From contig NZ_RCIP01000006.1 of assembly GCF_004000275.1 (NCBI RefSeq), positions 1 to 64,000 of the forward strand: 64,000 nucleotides of DNA, in the 5' to 3' direction. Below the pieces are notes generated by a model. It was not told the origin of the DNA. It did no database searches and worked only from the letters and a program-made list of their open reading frames with translations. This stretch comes from Saccharospirillum alexandrii. Its GTDB lineage: Bacteria; Pseudomonadota; Gammaproteobacteria; Pseudomonadales; Natronospirillaceae. Of the stretch, positions 15,840 to 24,899 are shown one piece after another. Position 1 is the stretch's first letter. Each line of letters begins with the position of its first letter. The translations under genes were made by a program, and so were the position numbers.

Positions 15840-16324
15840 TGACACCGGCCGTTCAGTTACTCAAACGTCAAAAGGTACCGTTCGAACTGCACACCTTCAG
15901 CGTGGGCGACAGTGACGAAGGCTATGGCCTCGCCGCTGCCAAAGCGCTGGGTGTGCCGCCAGAGCAAGTGTTCAAGACCTTGCTGGTCAGCTTCAACGGC
16001 GACCCCAAAGCACTGGGCGTTTGTATTCTGCCGGTCACCCACAACCTGAGCCTGAAACGCGCCGCCAAAGCACATGGCCTGAAATCGGCGCAGATGGCCG
16101 AGCCAGCCATTGCCGAAAAAACCACCGGCTATGTGGTCGGAGGCATCAGCCCGCTGGGACAAAAAAAAGCCCTGCCCACGGTGGTGGACCAAAGCGCCGA
16201 GTCGATGGACACTTTGTTCGTCAGCGGCGGCAAGCGTGGGCTCGACATCGCTCTGGCCCCAGCCGATCTGCTGCAACTGACCCGCGCCCGCTTTGCGCCA
16301 CTCTGCGTTACCGACGACGCCTGA
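15839..16324 (+). CDS. ybaK: Cys-tRNA(Pro) deacylase YbaK
   Basis: Trans-editing enzyme that hydrolyses cysteine mischarged on tRNA-Pro. The product is 161 residues, starting at MTPAVQLLKRQ, where the ATG overlaps the preceding stop. The YbaK/EbsC fold signature is visible in the conserved lysine region PPEQVFKTLLV (about 41-51) and the glycine-rich GYVVGGISPLGQKKALP (about 98-114). The last segment (VSGGKRGLDIALAPADLLQLT) is typical. Confidence 0.93.
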   Translation: MTPAVQLLKRQKVPFELHTFSVGDSDEGYGLAAAKALGVPPEQVFKTLLVSFNGDPKALGVCILPVTHNLSLKRAAKAHGLKSAQMAEPAIAEKTTGYVVGGISPLGQKKALPTVVDQSAESMDTLFVSGGKRGLDIALAPADLLQLTRARFAPLCVTDDA

Positions 16325-16515
16325 ACCTGAGCTGAGCCCAGCGGTTTATGTGGCAACTATTGCCGAAGCCCCCTACTTCAGCCCTATCTGCGAGGGCTTT
16401 GGTGAATCTGAATCATTAACCGCCACTGCTCGCTTGTTACTGGCTGGCGTTTTGCTATGTTTGCCCCAAGCCTTCACCTCAACCGCAGGCTATTAATCAG
16501 GAGCGAAAAATAACA

Positions 16516-16959
16516 ATGAAATCTTTACTGACTGTCGTCACTACACTAATGCTGGCGCTGGCCATCACCCCGGCCCAGGCTGAATCCATGTCGGCCGAAG
16601 GCCAGTGGCGCACCATCGATGATGAAACCGGCGAAGCCAAAAGCCTGGTGCGCGTCTGGGTCGAAGACGGCGAACTGCAAGGTCAGATCGTTGAACTGCT
16701 GAACCCGTCCGAGCCCAACCCGGTCTGTTCCGAATGCAAAGGCAGCCGAAAAGATCAGCCAATTGAAGGCATGACGTTTCTCTGGGGCCTGGAACGAGAC
16801 GGCGATGAATGGGACGGTGGCCGCATTCTGGATCCCTCCAATGGCAAGGAATACAGTGCCAAAGCCAAGGTCATCGAGAACGGTACCAAGCTGGAAGTCC
16901 GTGGTTTTCTCGGCTTTGCGCTGATCGGCCGGACTCAGGTCTGGGAACGCGTCGAATAA
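16516..16959 (+). CDS. DUF2147 domain secreted protein
   Basis: 147 residues with a cleavable signal peptide (hydrophobic 4-18, likely cut after AQA at about 22). The DUF2147 fold follows: EGQWRTIDDETGEAKSLVRV, a pair of cysteines in PVCSECKG, and the closing GFALIGRTQVWERV. Members are periplasmic or secreted beta-barrel-like proteins of unknown function. AGGAG upstream (16498-16502) supports translation from 16516. A clear terminator follows, so the gene is probably monocistronic. Confidence 0.9.
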   Translation: MKSLLTVVTTLMLALAITPAQAESMSAEGQWRTIDDETGEAKSLVRVWVEDGELQGQIVELLNPSEPNPVCSECKGSRKDQPIEGMTFLWGLERDGDEWDGGRILDPSNGKEYSAKAKVIENGTKLEVRGFLGFALIGRTQVWERVE

Positions 16960-16968
16960 CGACCCATT

Positions 16969-16997
16969 GCACGGGCTCTCCGCTGAGCCCGTGCTTT
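16969..16997 (+). terminator. Intrinsic terminator of the DUF2147 gene
   Basis: GCACGGGCTC (16969-16978), loop TCCGCT, GAGCCCGTGC (16985-16994), followed by TTT. The ten-base stem is perfect, but the T-run is short. Confidence 0.75.
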
Positions 16998-17053
16998 CCC
17001 TACCTGCCTTACCCCGTTATGCTGCCTTTCCCTGTTAACCGCTGATCGCCCTA

Positions 17054-17665
17054 ATGACCGGTATCGACCCTGTTACGCTTTTAATTGCCATCACCCTCGG
17101 TCTGCTGCTGGTACTCCCGGCCGATGGTTACACCTATGAATTTGTGCGTGCCCGACACGAACGCGCCAGCCCAGTGTGGCGGTTAATCGCAGCACGAATG
17201 CTGATCACTCTCACCCAGGCCGGTTTAATGGCAACGGCGGTGACGGTCTGGGCCAATTCAGGGCCGCTGGGGCCAACGTTACTGGTATTCGCTGGCGCCA
17301 TGATGGCTGCCTGGCTATGGATGTGGTACTGGATCAAAACCTACATTGCCGAACCCGGCCACCCAACCCGGCCGATCACCATCGTCAGCGTCATCCTAAC
17401 CGGTGCTCTCTCCGCCACGCTTTGGTTCGAAGCTTTCACCTTTCAGGCGCTGTTGCAGGCCTGGGTCGATGCACCCGCACTCGAAACCACCATCCTGCTG
17501 TCGCTAATCTGGGTTGCCATCGATGCCATCTGGCTCGCCGTCCTCGCCAGCCAACCCTGGGGCACCCGCCTGATCGCCTCGCAAACCGGCCAAACCCGAC
17601 TAAACCGAAGCCTCGGCGTTCTACTCCTAGCCCTATCTCTGTGGGCAATGGTGGCTGTGCTTTAA
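17054..17665 (+). CDS. Multi-span membrane protein, unknown function
   Basis: 203 residues with about six predicted hydrophobic segments (residues 4-22, 46-66, 72-94, 112-131, 146-166 and 181-202). The C-terminal pattern (RLNRSLGVLLLALSLW) vaguely recalls LysE-type exporters, but the family's N-terminal PGP motif is absent. No catalytic motif is seen, and I do not recognise it. It converges on rpiA with a 150-base spacer holding no obvious terminator. Confidence 0.7.
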   Translation: MTGIDPVTLLIAITLGLLLVLPADGYTYEFVRARHERASPVWRLIAARMLITLTQAGLMATAVTVWANSGPLGPTLLVFAGAMMAAWLWMWYWIKTYIAEPGHPTRPITIVSVILTGALSATLWFEAFTFQALLQAWVDAPALETTILLSLIWVAIDAIWLAVLASQPWGTRLIASQTGQTRLNRSLGVLLLALSLWAMVAVL

Positions 17666-17817
17666 AGGCGAGGTTGCATACTGTGGCATGAGCTCGTGTC
17701 AGCCACCGGGTAAACGCCGATCCCACAGGGATGCCCCAGGTGATCGTCGCGGACCACTGCCACCAAGTAGCACCCCGAACTCCGACACTTGAGTTATCAA
17801 CCCCCAAACTGTCCAAC

Positions 17818-18522
17818 TCAGTAAAACTCACCATCCTCAGCCATGGTGTTAATCACTGACAGTTTCTTCACGCCGTCTTTGGTGCCCAGCAACAACACGT
17901 CCGCTGGCCGATGTGCAAACAACCCATTGGTGACCACGCCGGGAATGTTGTTGATGGCGGTTTCCATCGCCTCCGGGTCTTTGATGTCCAGTTCGTAGAC
18001 ATCCAGAATCTGATTGCCGTTATCGGTAACCACACCTTCGCGGTAGACCGGGTTGCCGCCCATTTTCAGCAGTTTGCGGGCGACGGCACTGCGCGCCATC
18101 GGTATGACTTCGACCGGCAGCGGGAAGGCACCTAACTTTTGCACGGCCTTGGACTCGTCGGCAATACACACGAACGTCTTGGCAATGGAGGCGACGATCT
18201 TCTCCTGGGTCAGGGCCGCGCCGCCGCCCTTGATCAGATGCAGCTTGCGGTTGGCTTCGTCGCAACCGTCGACGTAGACCGCCAGCTTTTCCACCTCGTT
18301 CATGTCGAACACCTCAATGCCGTGGTCGCGCAGGCGCTTGGCGCTGGCGTCACTGGAGGCAACGGTGCCGCGAAAGCGGTCTTTAACGGTTGCCAGCGCA
18401 TCGATGAACAGATTGGCGGTAGAACCGGTGCCGATGCCGATGATGGCTTCCGGTTTCAGGTCGGGCTTGATGAAATCGAGCGCCGCCTGGGCGACGGCTT
18501 GCTTCAGTTCGTCTTGGGTCAT
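17818..18522 (-). CDS. rpiA: Ribose-5-phosphate isomerase A
   Basis: Interconverts ribose-5-phosphate and ribulose-5-phosphate in the non-oxidative pentose phosphate pathway. 234 residues with the N-terminal [15 protein letters not shown] (about 26-40), the catalytic [20 protein letters not shown] split here as [10 protein letters not shown] and [13 protein letters not shown], and the C-terminal [21 protein letters not shown] precedes the start. It is divergent from ilvA across a 250-base spacer, as in several gammaproteobacteria. Confidence 0.97.
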   Translation of the reverse strand: MTQDELKQAVAQAALDFIKPDLKPEAIIGIGTGSTANLFIDALATVKDRFRGTVASSDASAKRLRDHGIEVFDMNEVEKLAVYVDGCDEANRKLHLIKGGGAALTQEKIVASIAKTFVCIADESKAVQKLGAFPLPVEVIPMARSAVARKLLKMGGNPVYREGVVTDNGNQILDVYELDIKDPEAMETAINNIPGVVTNGLFAHRPADVLLLGTKDGVKKLSVINTMAEDGEFY

Positions 18523-18775
18523 GGGACTTTCCTGTAATCAGTGGGCGTCGGTGACTGTTCTGGGATATCGCTTGTTTGGCCGCATTATAGCTGCTGTGAC
18601 GCTCAGTAACACAGGCCAGCGCCGCTTCGGCGTCGTTGCAAAACAGTATGCCGCGATTTGCCGTACGCCTGCGTTTCCGCATCCGGCCAAAACCCTTACA
18701 CTACGGTGCTGCGCCGTAAAATCTCATGCGGCCGCAGACGACGACCGACATTCATCCGTTAACCAGGAAACTTCC

Positions 18776-20290
18776 ATGCTGGAACAGACTGTTAAGAAGA
18801 TACTCAATGCCCGGGTCTATGAGGCGGCGATCGAGACGCCTCTGGAAAAAGCCGCCTTTCTCAGTCGTCGGATGAACAACACTATTTTGATTAAGCGCGA
18901 AGACCTGCAACCGGTGTTCTCGTTCAAGCTGCGCGGTGCCTACAACAAGATGACCACCCTGACCCAGGCGCAACTGGACAAGGGCGTCATCTGCGCCTCG
19001 GCCGGCAACCATGCACAGGGCCTGGCTGAAGCGGCCCGGCTGATGGGGGTTAAGGCGACCATCGTCATGCCCAAAACGACGCCAGACATCAAAGTGGCGA
19101 ACGTGCGTGCACGTGGTGGCAAAGCCGTGCTGCATGGCGATGCTTTCGATGAGGCGCTGGAGCACGCGCGCAAGCTCGAAGCCGAACGTGGCCTGACCTT
19201 CATTCACCCCTACGACGACCCGGACATCATTGCCGGTCAGGGCACCGTTGCCCGCGAAATTCTGCACCAGCATCGTGGTGATGACATCCATGCGGTGTTT
19301 ATCCCGGTTGGCGGCGGCGGGTTGATCGCCGGTATGGCGGCCTACTTTAAATACTTGCAGCCCAACATCCGGGTAATCGGGGTCGAGTTTGAAGAAAGTG
19401 CCTGCCTGGCCGCAGCACTGAAAGCCAAACGCCGGGTGACGCTGAGCCAGGTTGGCATCTTTGCGGATGGCATCGCCGTGGCTCAGATCGGCAAGGAAAC
19501 CTGGAAGATCTGCAAGGATTACGTCGATGAAGTCATCACCGTGACCTCGGATGAAATTTGCGCAGCGGTGAAGGACATCTTCGACGATACCCGATCGATC
19601 ACCGAACCAGCCGGTGCCGTCAGTGTGGCAGGCATGAAAAAATTCGTGGAACGCGAGGGCTGCACCGACAAAACCCTGATCACCGTTTCCAGCGGTGCCA
19701 ATACGAATTTCGATCGGTTGCGGTACGTGGCCGAGCGGGCTGAAGTGGGTGAGCACCGCGAAGCGATCTTGTCAGTGACCATTCCCGAGAAACCCGGGGC
19801 GTTCAAGAAGTTCGTGTCGATCATCGGCAAGCGGTCGATCACTGAATTCAACTACCGGTACGATGACCCGAGCAGGGCCCACATTTTTGTCGGTGTTAAG
19901 ATAACCAGTCTGGAAGAGCGCGAGCAACTGATCAGCGAATTGCGCGAGGCTGATCACCCGGTCCTCGACTTAACCGACAACGAAGTCGCCAAGTCTCACG
20001 TTCGCCACATGGTGGGTGGTCATGCACCGACGATCACCAACGAGCACCTGTTCCGGTTCGAGTTTCCGGAACGGCCGGGGGCATTGGGCAAGTTCCTAAA
20101 TACCCTGGGCGGCCACTGGAACATTTCGCTGTTTCACTACCGCAATCACGGTGCTGCCTACGGCCGGGTACTGACCGGTATTCAGGTGCCGCGCGAAGAC
20201 ATGAAAGCCTTCCGCCAGAAACTGGAAGAACTGGGGTATCCTTACTGGGAAGAAACCAGTAACCCGGTGTATGCGGCGTTTCTGGGCTGA
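18776..20290 (+). CDS. ilvA: Threonine ammonia-lyase, biosynthetic
   Basis: PLP enzyme that converts threonine to 2-oxobutanoate, the first step of isoleucine synthesis. 504 residues from the ATG at 18776, which has AGGAAA nine bases ahead; the frame stays open far upstream but without similarity. K51 in SFKLRGAYNK is the PLP lysine, and GGGGLIAG (about 182-189) binds phosphate. Two C-terminal ACT-like regulatory domains (about 325-415 and 420-504) predict feedback control by isoleucine. No attenuator leader is evident in the upstream 250 bases. Confidence 0.96.
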   Translation: MLEQTVKKILNARVYEAAIETPLEKAAFLSRRMNNTILIKREDLQPVFSFKLRGAYNKMTTLTQAQLDKGVICASAGNHAQGLAEAARLMGVKATIVMPKTTPDIKVANVRARGGKAVLHGDAFDEALEHARKLEAERGLTFIHPYDDPDIIAGQGTVAREILHQHRGDDIHAVFIPVGGGGLIAGMAAYFKYLQPNIRVIGVEFEESACLAAALKAKRRVTLSQVGIFADGIAVAQIGKETWKICKDYVDEVITVTSDEICAAVKDIFDDTRSITEPAGAVSVAGMKKFVEREGCTDKTLITVSSGANTNFDRLRYVAERAEVGEHREAILSVTIPEKPGAFKKFVSIIGKRSITEFNYRYDDPSRAHIFVGVKITSLEEREQLISELREADHPVLDLTDNEVAKSHVRHMVGGHAPTITNEHLFRFEFPERPGALGKFLNTLGGHWNISLFHYRNHGAAYGRVLTGIQVPREDMKAFRQKLEELGYPYWEETSNPVYAAFLG

Positions 20291-20319
20291 ACCGGTTGTC
20301 GTCGATATGAGCCGCCAGT

Positions 20320-20826
20320 ATGAACCCGACCGAGCAGGAAAAGGTTGATCTCGAACACCAGGCCGCACGCGTCTTCATGCGCGCCTGGGAGCGGCAGCAT
20401 GGGGAGCCGTTGCGCCATATCTGGCATAACAAACCCAGCAAGCCCGACGTTTCCTGTTACCTGAACGGCCAGCGCCTCGATCTTGAGATTGCCCATCTCT
20501 ATGGCTCTGAAGTCGAAGCAATGGCCATTCTCGGGCGCGACCTCAGCCCCGCCACCCACCAGGCACTGCTGGAACTGATGCAAGACGATGTGCATCAGCG
20601 CCTGCTGCATGCGCTCAATCGCATCTTAATGGTCAAGGCACAAAAACGGTACCAGACCCGGCGTGTCTGGCTGGTGATCCGCAATGCCAACCCGCTGTGG
20701 CACAACCACGACATGCTGGCCCTGCGCCACCATTTCACCGTGCCCAAAGACCACCCGTTCGAACAGATCTGGATGGTGACCAACCTGTCGAACGACAGCG
20801 ATATTTTGCAGCTTTACCCCGACTGA
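20320..20826 (+). CDS. Conserved hypothetical protein, possible nuclease-like fold
   Basis: 168 residues with no family I can name. It is soluble, with no signal or membrane segment. The stretch KPDVSCYLNGQRLDLEIAHL (residues 40-59) has the look of a PD-(D/E)XK-type core, with an acidic residue, a beta hairpin and then D-x-E-x-A, but the usual catalytic lysine is not in place. A histidine/arginine-rich middle and a strand-turn-strand end (RRVWLVIRNAN, EQIWMVTNLS) follow. It starts 29 bases after ilvA and overlaps the end of the opposing MocR gene by 13 bases. Confidence 0.7.
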   Translation: MNPTEQEKVDLEHQAARVFMRAWERQHGEPLRHIWHNKPSKPDVSCYLNGQRLDLEIAHLYGSEVEAMAILGRDLSPATHQALLELMQDDVHQRLLHALNRILMVKAQKRYQTRRVWLVIRNANPLWHNHDMLALRHHFTVPKDHPFEQIWMVTNLSNDSDILQLYPD

Positions 20827-22250
20827 CGCTCGAACCAGTCAGCCAGCGCCCGAACCACCTGTTCCATGGTTGCCTCATCGGGGTTACTGAACCCCAGCAG
20901 AAACCCCTGCTCGCCCATGTCCGGGTCGAGGTAATGGTCCGACAACACTTCCAGACGAATGTTCTGTTCCAGCAAGTCGCTGGCGATCCGGCGGTCCCAG
21001 CGGGCTGGCTTCCGGGCGGCCAGCCACGCTTGCGTTAACATCACCCGAATGTGCATGCCGCCCTGGGGCGCCTGCCAGGCTAACCAGGGCGTCAACTGCT
21101 CTGCCAGCAGCGCCAGCAACCGGTCTCGCTTTAACCGGTAGAGACGCCGCATCCGGTTCAGGTGCCGGTCGAACCGGCCATGTCGCATGAAATCCGTCAG
21201 CACCGGCTGAATGGGCAGCGAGGCCGAGGCGCCCAGCGCTTGCTGGCTGGCCCGAAACCGCTCGATCTGGCCCGGTGGCACCACCACAAACCCCAGCCGC
21301 AACCCGCGAAACAGCACCTTGGAAAAACTGCCGACCAGAAACGACCGACCCTGGGTATCGGCCTGCATCAGCGGCACGCCCATGCGTCCCTGAAAGTGGT
21401 ACTCATTGTCGTAGTCGTCTTCGATCAACCACAGCGACGGATGCTGCTGCAAGGCCTGCAACCAGCCTTGTCTGCGAGCCGGACTCATGCCGATGCCCAG
21501 CGGGTACTGCCGGTTCGGCGTGATGATGGCCACCTGCGGCGTGTCTTTTCGCAGTGGCAGCGGGGCACCCTCGGCGTCCACGTTCAGCGTACCCAGGCCC
21601 GAGGCCCGGTTGCTCAGTAACGCCCGCATCGGCTTATAACAGGGATTCTCGAGCAGCCAGTGAGCATCGGTGGTTTGTGCGTCCAGAGTATGTTGCAGAA
21701 TGCTCAGGGCGTCGCGGTTGCCCGAGGTCACAAATACCTGCTCTTCGGTACAGCTCACCCCCCGAACCCGGTACAGATAATCGGCAATGGCCGCCTTGAG
21801 CGGTGGGTACCCCCCCGAATAGGCGCCTTCCAGCACATTCAAATCGGGCTTGAGCCAGCTGCGCCTCATACTGGCGGCCCAGTCCCGTGCCGGGAAAGCG
21901 GCGACGTCGGCCCCGGAATCGCACGTCAGCATTGGCGGCGATTTGACCGGCGCTACGCTGTGAACCCGTGGCGCCGGGTTCAGCAATACCCGGGCACTGG
22001 CGGCAACAAAGAGCCCACGCTTTGCTTCACTGATCAGAAACCCTTCGGCCAGCAAGGCATCGTAGGCCCGGGTCACGGTACTGCGCGACACCCCGAGTGT
22101 AGTTGCCAACTGGCGGGACGAGGGCAGTTTGTCTCCCGACTTCAGCCGCCGCTGGCGAATCCCGTCCTTCACCTGGTCAATCAACTGCAGGTAATAGGGG
22201 TCTGCCGAGTCCGTCAGGTGGAAGGTCAGGCTGGCTAAGGCGTGTTTCAT
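20814..22250 (-). CDS. MocR/PdxR-type GntR regulator with aminotransferase domain
   Basis: Two-part regulator. The N-terminal GntR winged helix (about 15-75; KLPSSRQLATTLGVSRSTV) is followed by a fold-type I aminotransferase-like domain that binds PLP through K311 in SFSKVLFRG. The start at MKHALASL is preferred because family homology begins there; upstream in-frame ATGs at 22256, 22268 and 22310 exist. MocR proteins sense PLP or related amines. The gene directly facing away encodes a PNPOx-like flavoprotein, so that is the probable target. Confidence 0.9.
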   Translation of the reverse strand: MKHALASLTFHLTDSADPYYLQLIDQVKDGIRQRRLKSGDKLPSSRQLATTLGVSRSTVTRAYDALLAEGFLISEAKRGLFVAASARVLLNPAPRVHSVAPVKSPPMLTCDSGADVAAFPARDWAASMRRSWLKPDLNVLEGAYSGGYPPLKAAIADYLYRVRGVSCTEEQVFVTSGNRDALSILQHTLDAQTTDAHWLLENPCYKPMRALLSNRASGLGTLNVDAEGAPLPLRKDTPQVAIITPNRQYPLGIGMSPARRQGWLQALQQHPSLWLIEDDYDNEYHFQGRMGVPLMQADTQGRSFLVGSFSKVLFRGLRLGFVVVPPGQIERFRASQQALGASASLPIQPVLTDFMRHGRFDRHLNRMRRLYRLKRDRLLALLAEQLTPWLAWQAPQGGMHIRVMLTQAWLAARKPARWDRRIASDLLEQNIRLEVLSDHYLDPDMGEQGFLLGFSNPDEATMEQVVRALADWFERQSG

Positions 22251-22407
22251 GGTCATAGGGAGAGTCATCTGGCCTGCAAAATTATTTTCAATCTGGCTAT
22301 TTTTGAGCAAACCAGTTCACCCTATGCTGGCAAAGACCGAGGCTAAAGTCACCATTGCAGTTAACCCCCGGTCACACCCCAACCCATGCCCCTATAAGGA
22401 CACTGAC

Positions 22408-23064
22408 GTGAGTACCCGACTGCCCGATTCAGACAACCCCTTGCACACCCAAACCAGCCATGTAAAACGTGGCCCGGGCCGGGCCAGCTACGACCGCGAT
22501 CACTTGAACCGGATCATCGATGAGTCGCTGCTGTGCACCGTCGCCCAGAGCGTGGATGACCAGCCCTTCGTGACGCCTACCTGCCACTGGCGTGAAGGCG
22601 ATTACCTTTACTGGCACGGCCATGCCAAGGCACGCAACCTGGCCCCCGGGCAGCCGGTGTGCATCAACATCATGCAAATGGACGGCCTGGTGCTGGCGCG
22701 CTCGGCGTTCCACCACTCGGTGAACTACCGTTCGGCCACCCTCTTCGGCACCGCCGAAGCCGTTACCGACCCGGACGAGAAAGCCCGGCAATTGCACATT
22801 TTCCTCGACAAGATCTCACCGGATCGCTGGGACGCCCTGCGCCCGATGACAGACAACGAACTGAAGGCCACCGGCCTGTCGCGCATTCTGATCAGCGAGG
22901 CCTCGTGCAAAATGAGAGCGGAAGGCGTAAACGACGAGGCAGCCGGCCCAGACTGGCCAGTCTGGGCCGGCGTTATGCCCCTGGAAAAACGCTGGGGTGA
23001 GCCCGTTCAGGAAAAACAGCAGGTGGGGTTGTCACTACCCCGGTTACCACTGAACGCGAAATAA
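22408..23064 (+). CDS. Pyridoxamine 5'-phosphate oxidase-like split-barrel protein (NimA-like)
   Basis: FMN-binding split-barrel protein of 218 residues from a GTG start at 22408. The start is supported by AAGGA seven bases upstream and by family length; the open frame reaches back to 22249 without similarity. Features include HVKRGPGRASYDR (about 15-27), TVAQSVDDQPFVTPTCHW (about 43-60) and the ligand-binding YWHGHAKARNL. The set resembles the flavin-dependent NimA-like group rather than true PdxH. Its divergent MocR neighbour suggests PLP- or amine-responsive control. Confidence 0.88.
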   Translation: MSTRLPDSDNPLHTQTSHVKRGPGRASYDRDHLNRIIDESLLCTVAQSVDDQPFVTPTCHWREGDYLYWHGHAKARNLAPGQPVCINIMQMDGLVLARSAFHHSVNYRSATLFGTAEAVTDPDEKARQLHIFLDKISPDRWDALRPMTDNELKATGLSRILISEASCKMRAEGVNDEAAGPDWPVWAGVMPLEKRWGEPVQEKQQVGLSLPRLPLNAK

Positions 23065-23075
23065 GTCGGCGATGT

Positions 23076-23095
23076 CGGGCCTGTCGTCAGGCCCG
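23076..23095 (+). terminator. Hairpin after the split-barrel gene; rest of the spacer to the ROK gene
   Basis: CGGGCCTG (23076-23083), loop TCGT, CAGGCCCG (23088-23095). The stem is strong, but no T-run follows. Further along the 282-base spacer, a second small hairpin ACAGCC/GGCTGT (23162-23178) precedes a possible -10 TATCAT. I see no gene in the spacer. Confidence 0.45.
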
Positions 23096-23346
23096 CAACC
23101 TGCTTCCCTTCGAATTAACCCGGACCACAGCATTCTCTCCACCCAACCTTGCAGGTAGCGGACAGCCTGAATGGCTGTGGTATCATGAGGTCCAAACTCA
23201 CCGGGCTGGCTAGTCGTTTACCTGGCCTGAAGCTCAGGTCCCCACGCCAAGACAACGCCTGACCTGTCGAACACTAGAGTGCGACTGGCATGGCTCTGGC
23301 ACAGTGTTTCAATGGGGCAACCGAACCAAACGTCAAAGAGTAACGG

Positions 23347-24552
23347 ATGCGCTCACAACCGCTAAAGGGTTCCAATTTAACGACCGTTCGGGGTATCAAC
23401 GAACGCTTGGTACTGCATCTGCTGCGGATGCACGGCGCGCTGAGCAAGGCCGAGGCAACCCGTATGACGGGTTTATCGGCCAACGCCGTATCGGTCATTT
23501 TTCGGGCGCTGGAAAAAGAAGGGCTCTTGCTAAGGGGCAATCCCGTTCGTGGCCGAATCGGCCAGCCATCCGTGCCGATGAGACTGAACCCGGATGCCCG
23601 TTATTATCTGGGTTATAAAATCGGCCGGCGCACCTTCGATCTGGTCGTGGTCAATTTTGTCGGTGACGTTCTGGCTCAGGCAAGCGCGGTGCACGATTAC
23701 CCCACACCCGCCAATACACTGCAGTTTCTTGAAGATAACCTCACCCCTTTACTAACCTCAGCCGAAGTCACACTTGATTCTATATCGGCGCTGAACATCG
23801 CCATGCCGTTCGAACTGTGGAGCTGGACCTCCGACTTCGATGCACCGGTCCGGGAAATGAATGAATGGCGTACCTTCGATCTTGAAGCCGAATTGAAACG
23901 TCGCGTCCCCTGGCCGGTAACGCTGCAAAATGACGGCACGGCAGCGTGCCGGGCCGAGTTGATTTTCGGTCCGCCACTGGAGGAGCAGGATTTTGTCTAT
24001 TTGTTCCTTGGCACTTTTATAGGCGGTGGCATTGTTCTCAATGGCGGCGTCTTCCCGGGACGCCGGGGCAGTTCCGGCGGCTTCGGCCCGATGCGAGTAC
24101 CGGATGAACCCGGCGGAGAACGACTGGTGGACCATGCCTCGCTGGTGGTGCTCGAACATATGCTGGCTGCACGCGACGCACAGCTGGCACGCCAGCTCTA
24201 TAATCAGGATGCAGACTGGTCGCGGTTCGAACCGGAACTCAGCCAATGGCTTGCCCGGGCTGGCCGCAGCCTGGCCCATGCCATTGTTTCCGCCCTGTCC
24301 GTTATCGATTTCGAAACCGTGGTAATCGACGGTGCCTTGCCCGTGGCTGTGCGCAGCCGTCTGGTCAGAAAGGTAGAATCCAGTCTGGACGAACTGGACT
24401 TGCAAGGGGTGGAGCGACCCGCACTGCGGCCGGGTCACTTTTCCTATCTCGCCCGGGCCATGGGTGCCGCCTCCTACCAGATTTCAACAGAATACATGAT
24501 CGACCAGAACACCCTGCTGCGGGAAACACCCACCACCATTTTCAAAACCTAA
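23347..24552 (+). CDS. ROK family transcriptional regulator (FrcR-like)
   Basis: 401 residues. The N-terminal winged helix (residues 12-60; LSKAEATRMTGLSANAVSVI) is followed by a ROK sugar-kinase-like domain with two lobes (GYKIGRRTFDLVVVNF at about 89, and the glycine-rich GGGIVLNGGVFPG). The zinc-binding cysteine motif of kinase-type ROK proteins is not seen, which fits a regulator-only role. It converges on the fructose-type ABC operon, and a similar regulator accompanies frcBCAK in Sinorhizobium. Control of that operon is inferred. Confidence 0.88.
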   Translation: MRSQPLKGSNLTTVRGINERLVLHLLRMHGALSKAEATRMTGLSANAVSVIFRALEKEGLLLRGNPVRGRIGQPSVPMRLNPDARYYLGYKIGRRTFDLVVVNFVGDVLAQASAVHDYPTPANTLQFLEDNLTPLLTSAEVTLDSISALNIAMPFELWSWTSDFDAPVREMNEWRTFDLEAELKRRVPWPVTLQNDGTAACRAELIFGPPLEEQDFVYLFLGTFIGGGIVLNGGVFPGRRGSSGGFGPMRVPDEPGGERLVDHASLVVLEHMLAARDAQLARQLYNQDADWSRFEPELSQWLARAGRSLAHAIVSALSVIDFETVVIDGALPVAVRSRLVRKVESSLDELDLQGVERPALRPGHFSYLARAMGAASYQISTEYMIDQNTLLRETPTTIFKT

Positions 24553-24584
24553 ACAGGCCGGCGCTGGCCGATCACTGTGCCCGG

Positions 24585-24795
24585 TCAACCCAATCGTTCA
24601 CGACTCATGCGCTCCAGGGTTTGCTGGTCCGCGTTGAACCCGCGACTACCCTCGGCCAGTTTGATCAGCACCCGATCCGTTGAAACGCTTGCCTTATGAT
24701 ACAAGGCCATTAATCGTCGAGCCTTGTCGAGGCTGCCTTCAACATCATATGACAACCGTGCTGTATTGTTTGAGTTAATCCAGTAATGACGTCAT
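24585..24795 (-). pseudogene. tal: Decayed transaldolase gene remnant
   Basis: Three collinear fragments of transaldolase survive in 211 bases. From the ATG at 24795 the reading MTSLLD-stop-LKQYSTVV matches the family N-terminus, with TAA (24775-24777) replacing a glutamine codon. After a jump and frame change, LSYDVEGSLDKARRLM and VLIKLA follow, including the Schiff-base lysine region. At KLA (24654-24662) it joins the C-terminus KLAEGSRGF, ADQQTLERM and stops at 24585. An intact gene would be about 950 bases. It lies just after frcK on the same strand, probably once the last gene of the operon. Confidence 0.85.
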
Positions 24796-24899
24796 AAGAT
24801 TCCCAGTTTGAGGCAGTCAAAACCGGTCTAACCGCTCTGACGATGTTGTACAGTTATCGGTTTTTTTTTGCTCGATAGAGGCCCGGTCTGACCTGCCAT

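Noticed and set aside
18302-18775. Extended N-terminus of ilvA
   Set aside because: The frame is open upstream but overlaps rpiA antisense and shows no threonine deaminase similarity. The ATG at 18776 has a good ribosome site and fits the family length.
22249-22407. Upstream start for the split-barrel gene
   Set aside because: It would overlap the MocR promoter region and lacks similarity. The GTG at 22408 has AAGGA at ideal spacing.
23300-23330. Sigma-54 promoter before the ROK gene
   Set aside because: TGGCAC is present near 23309, but the downstream GC doublet at -12 is absent.
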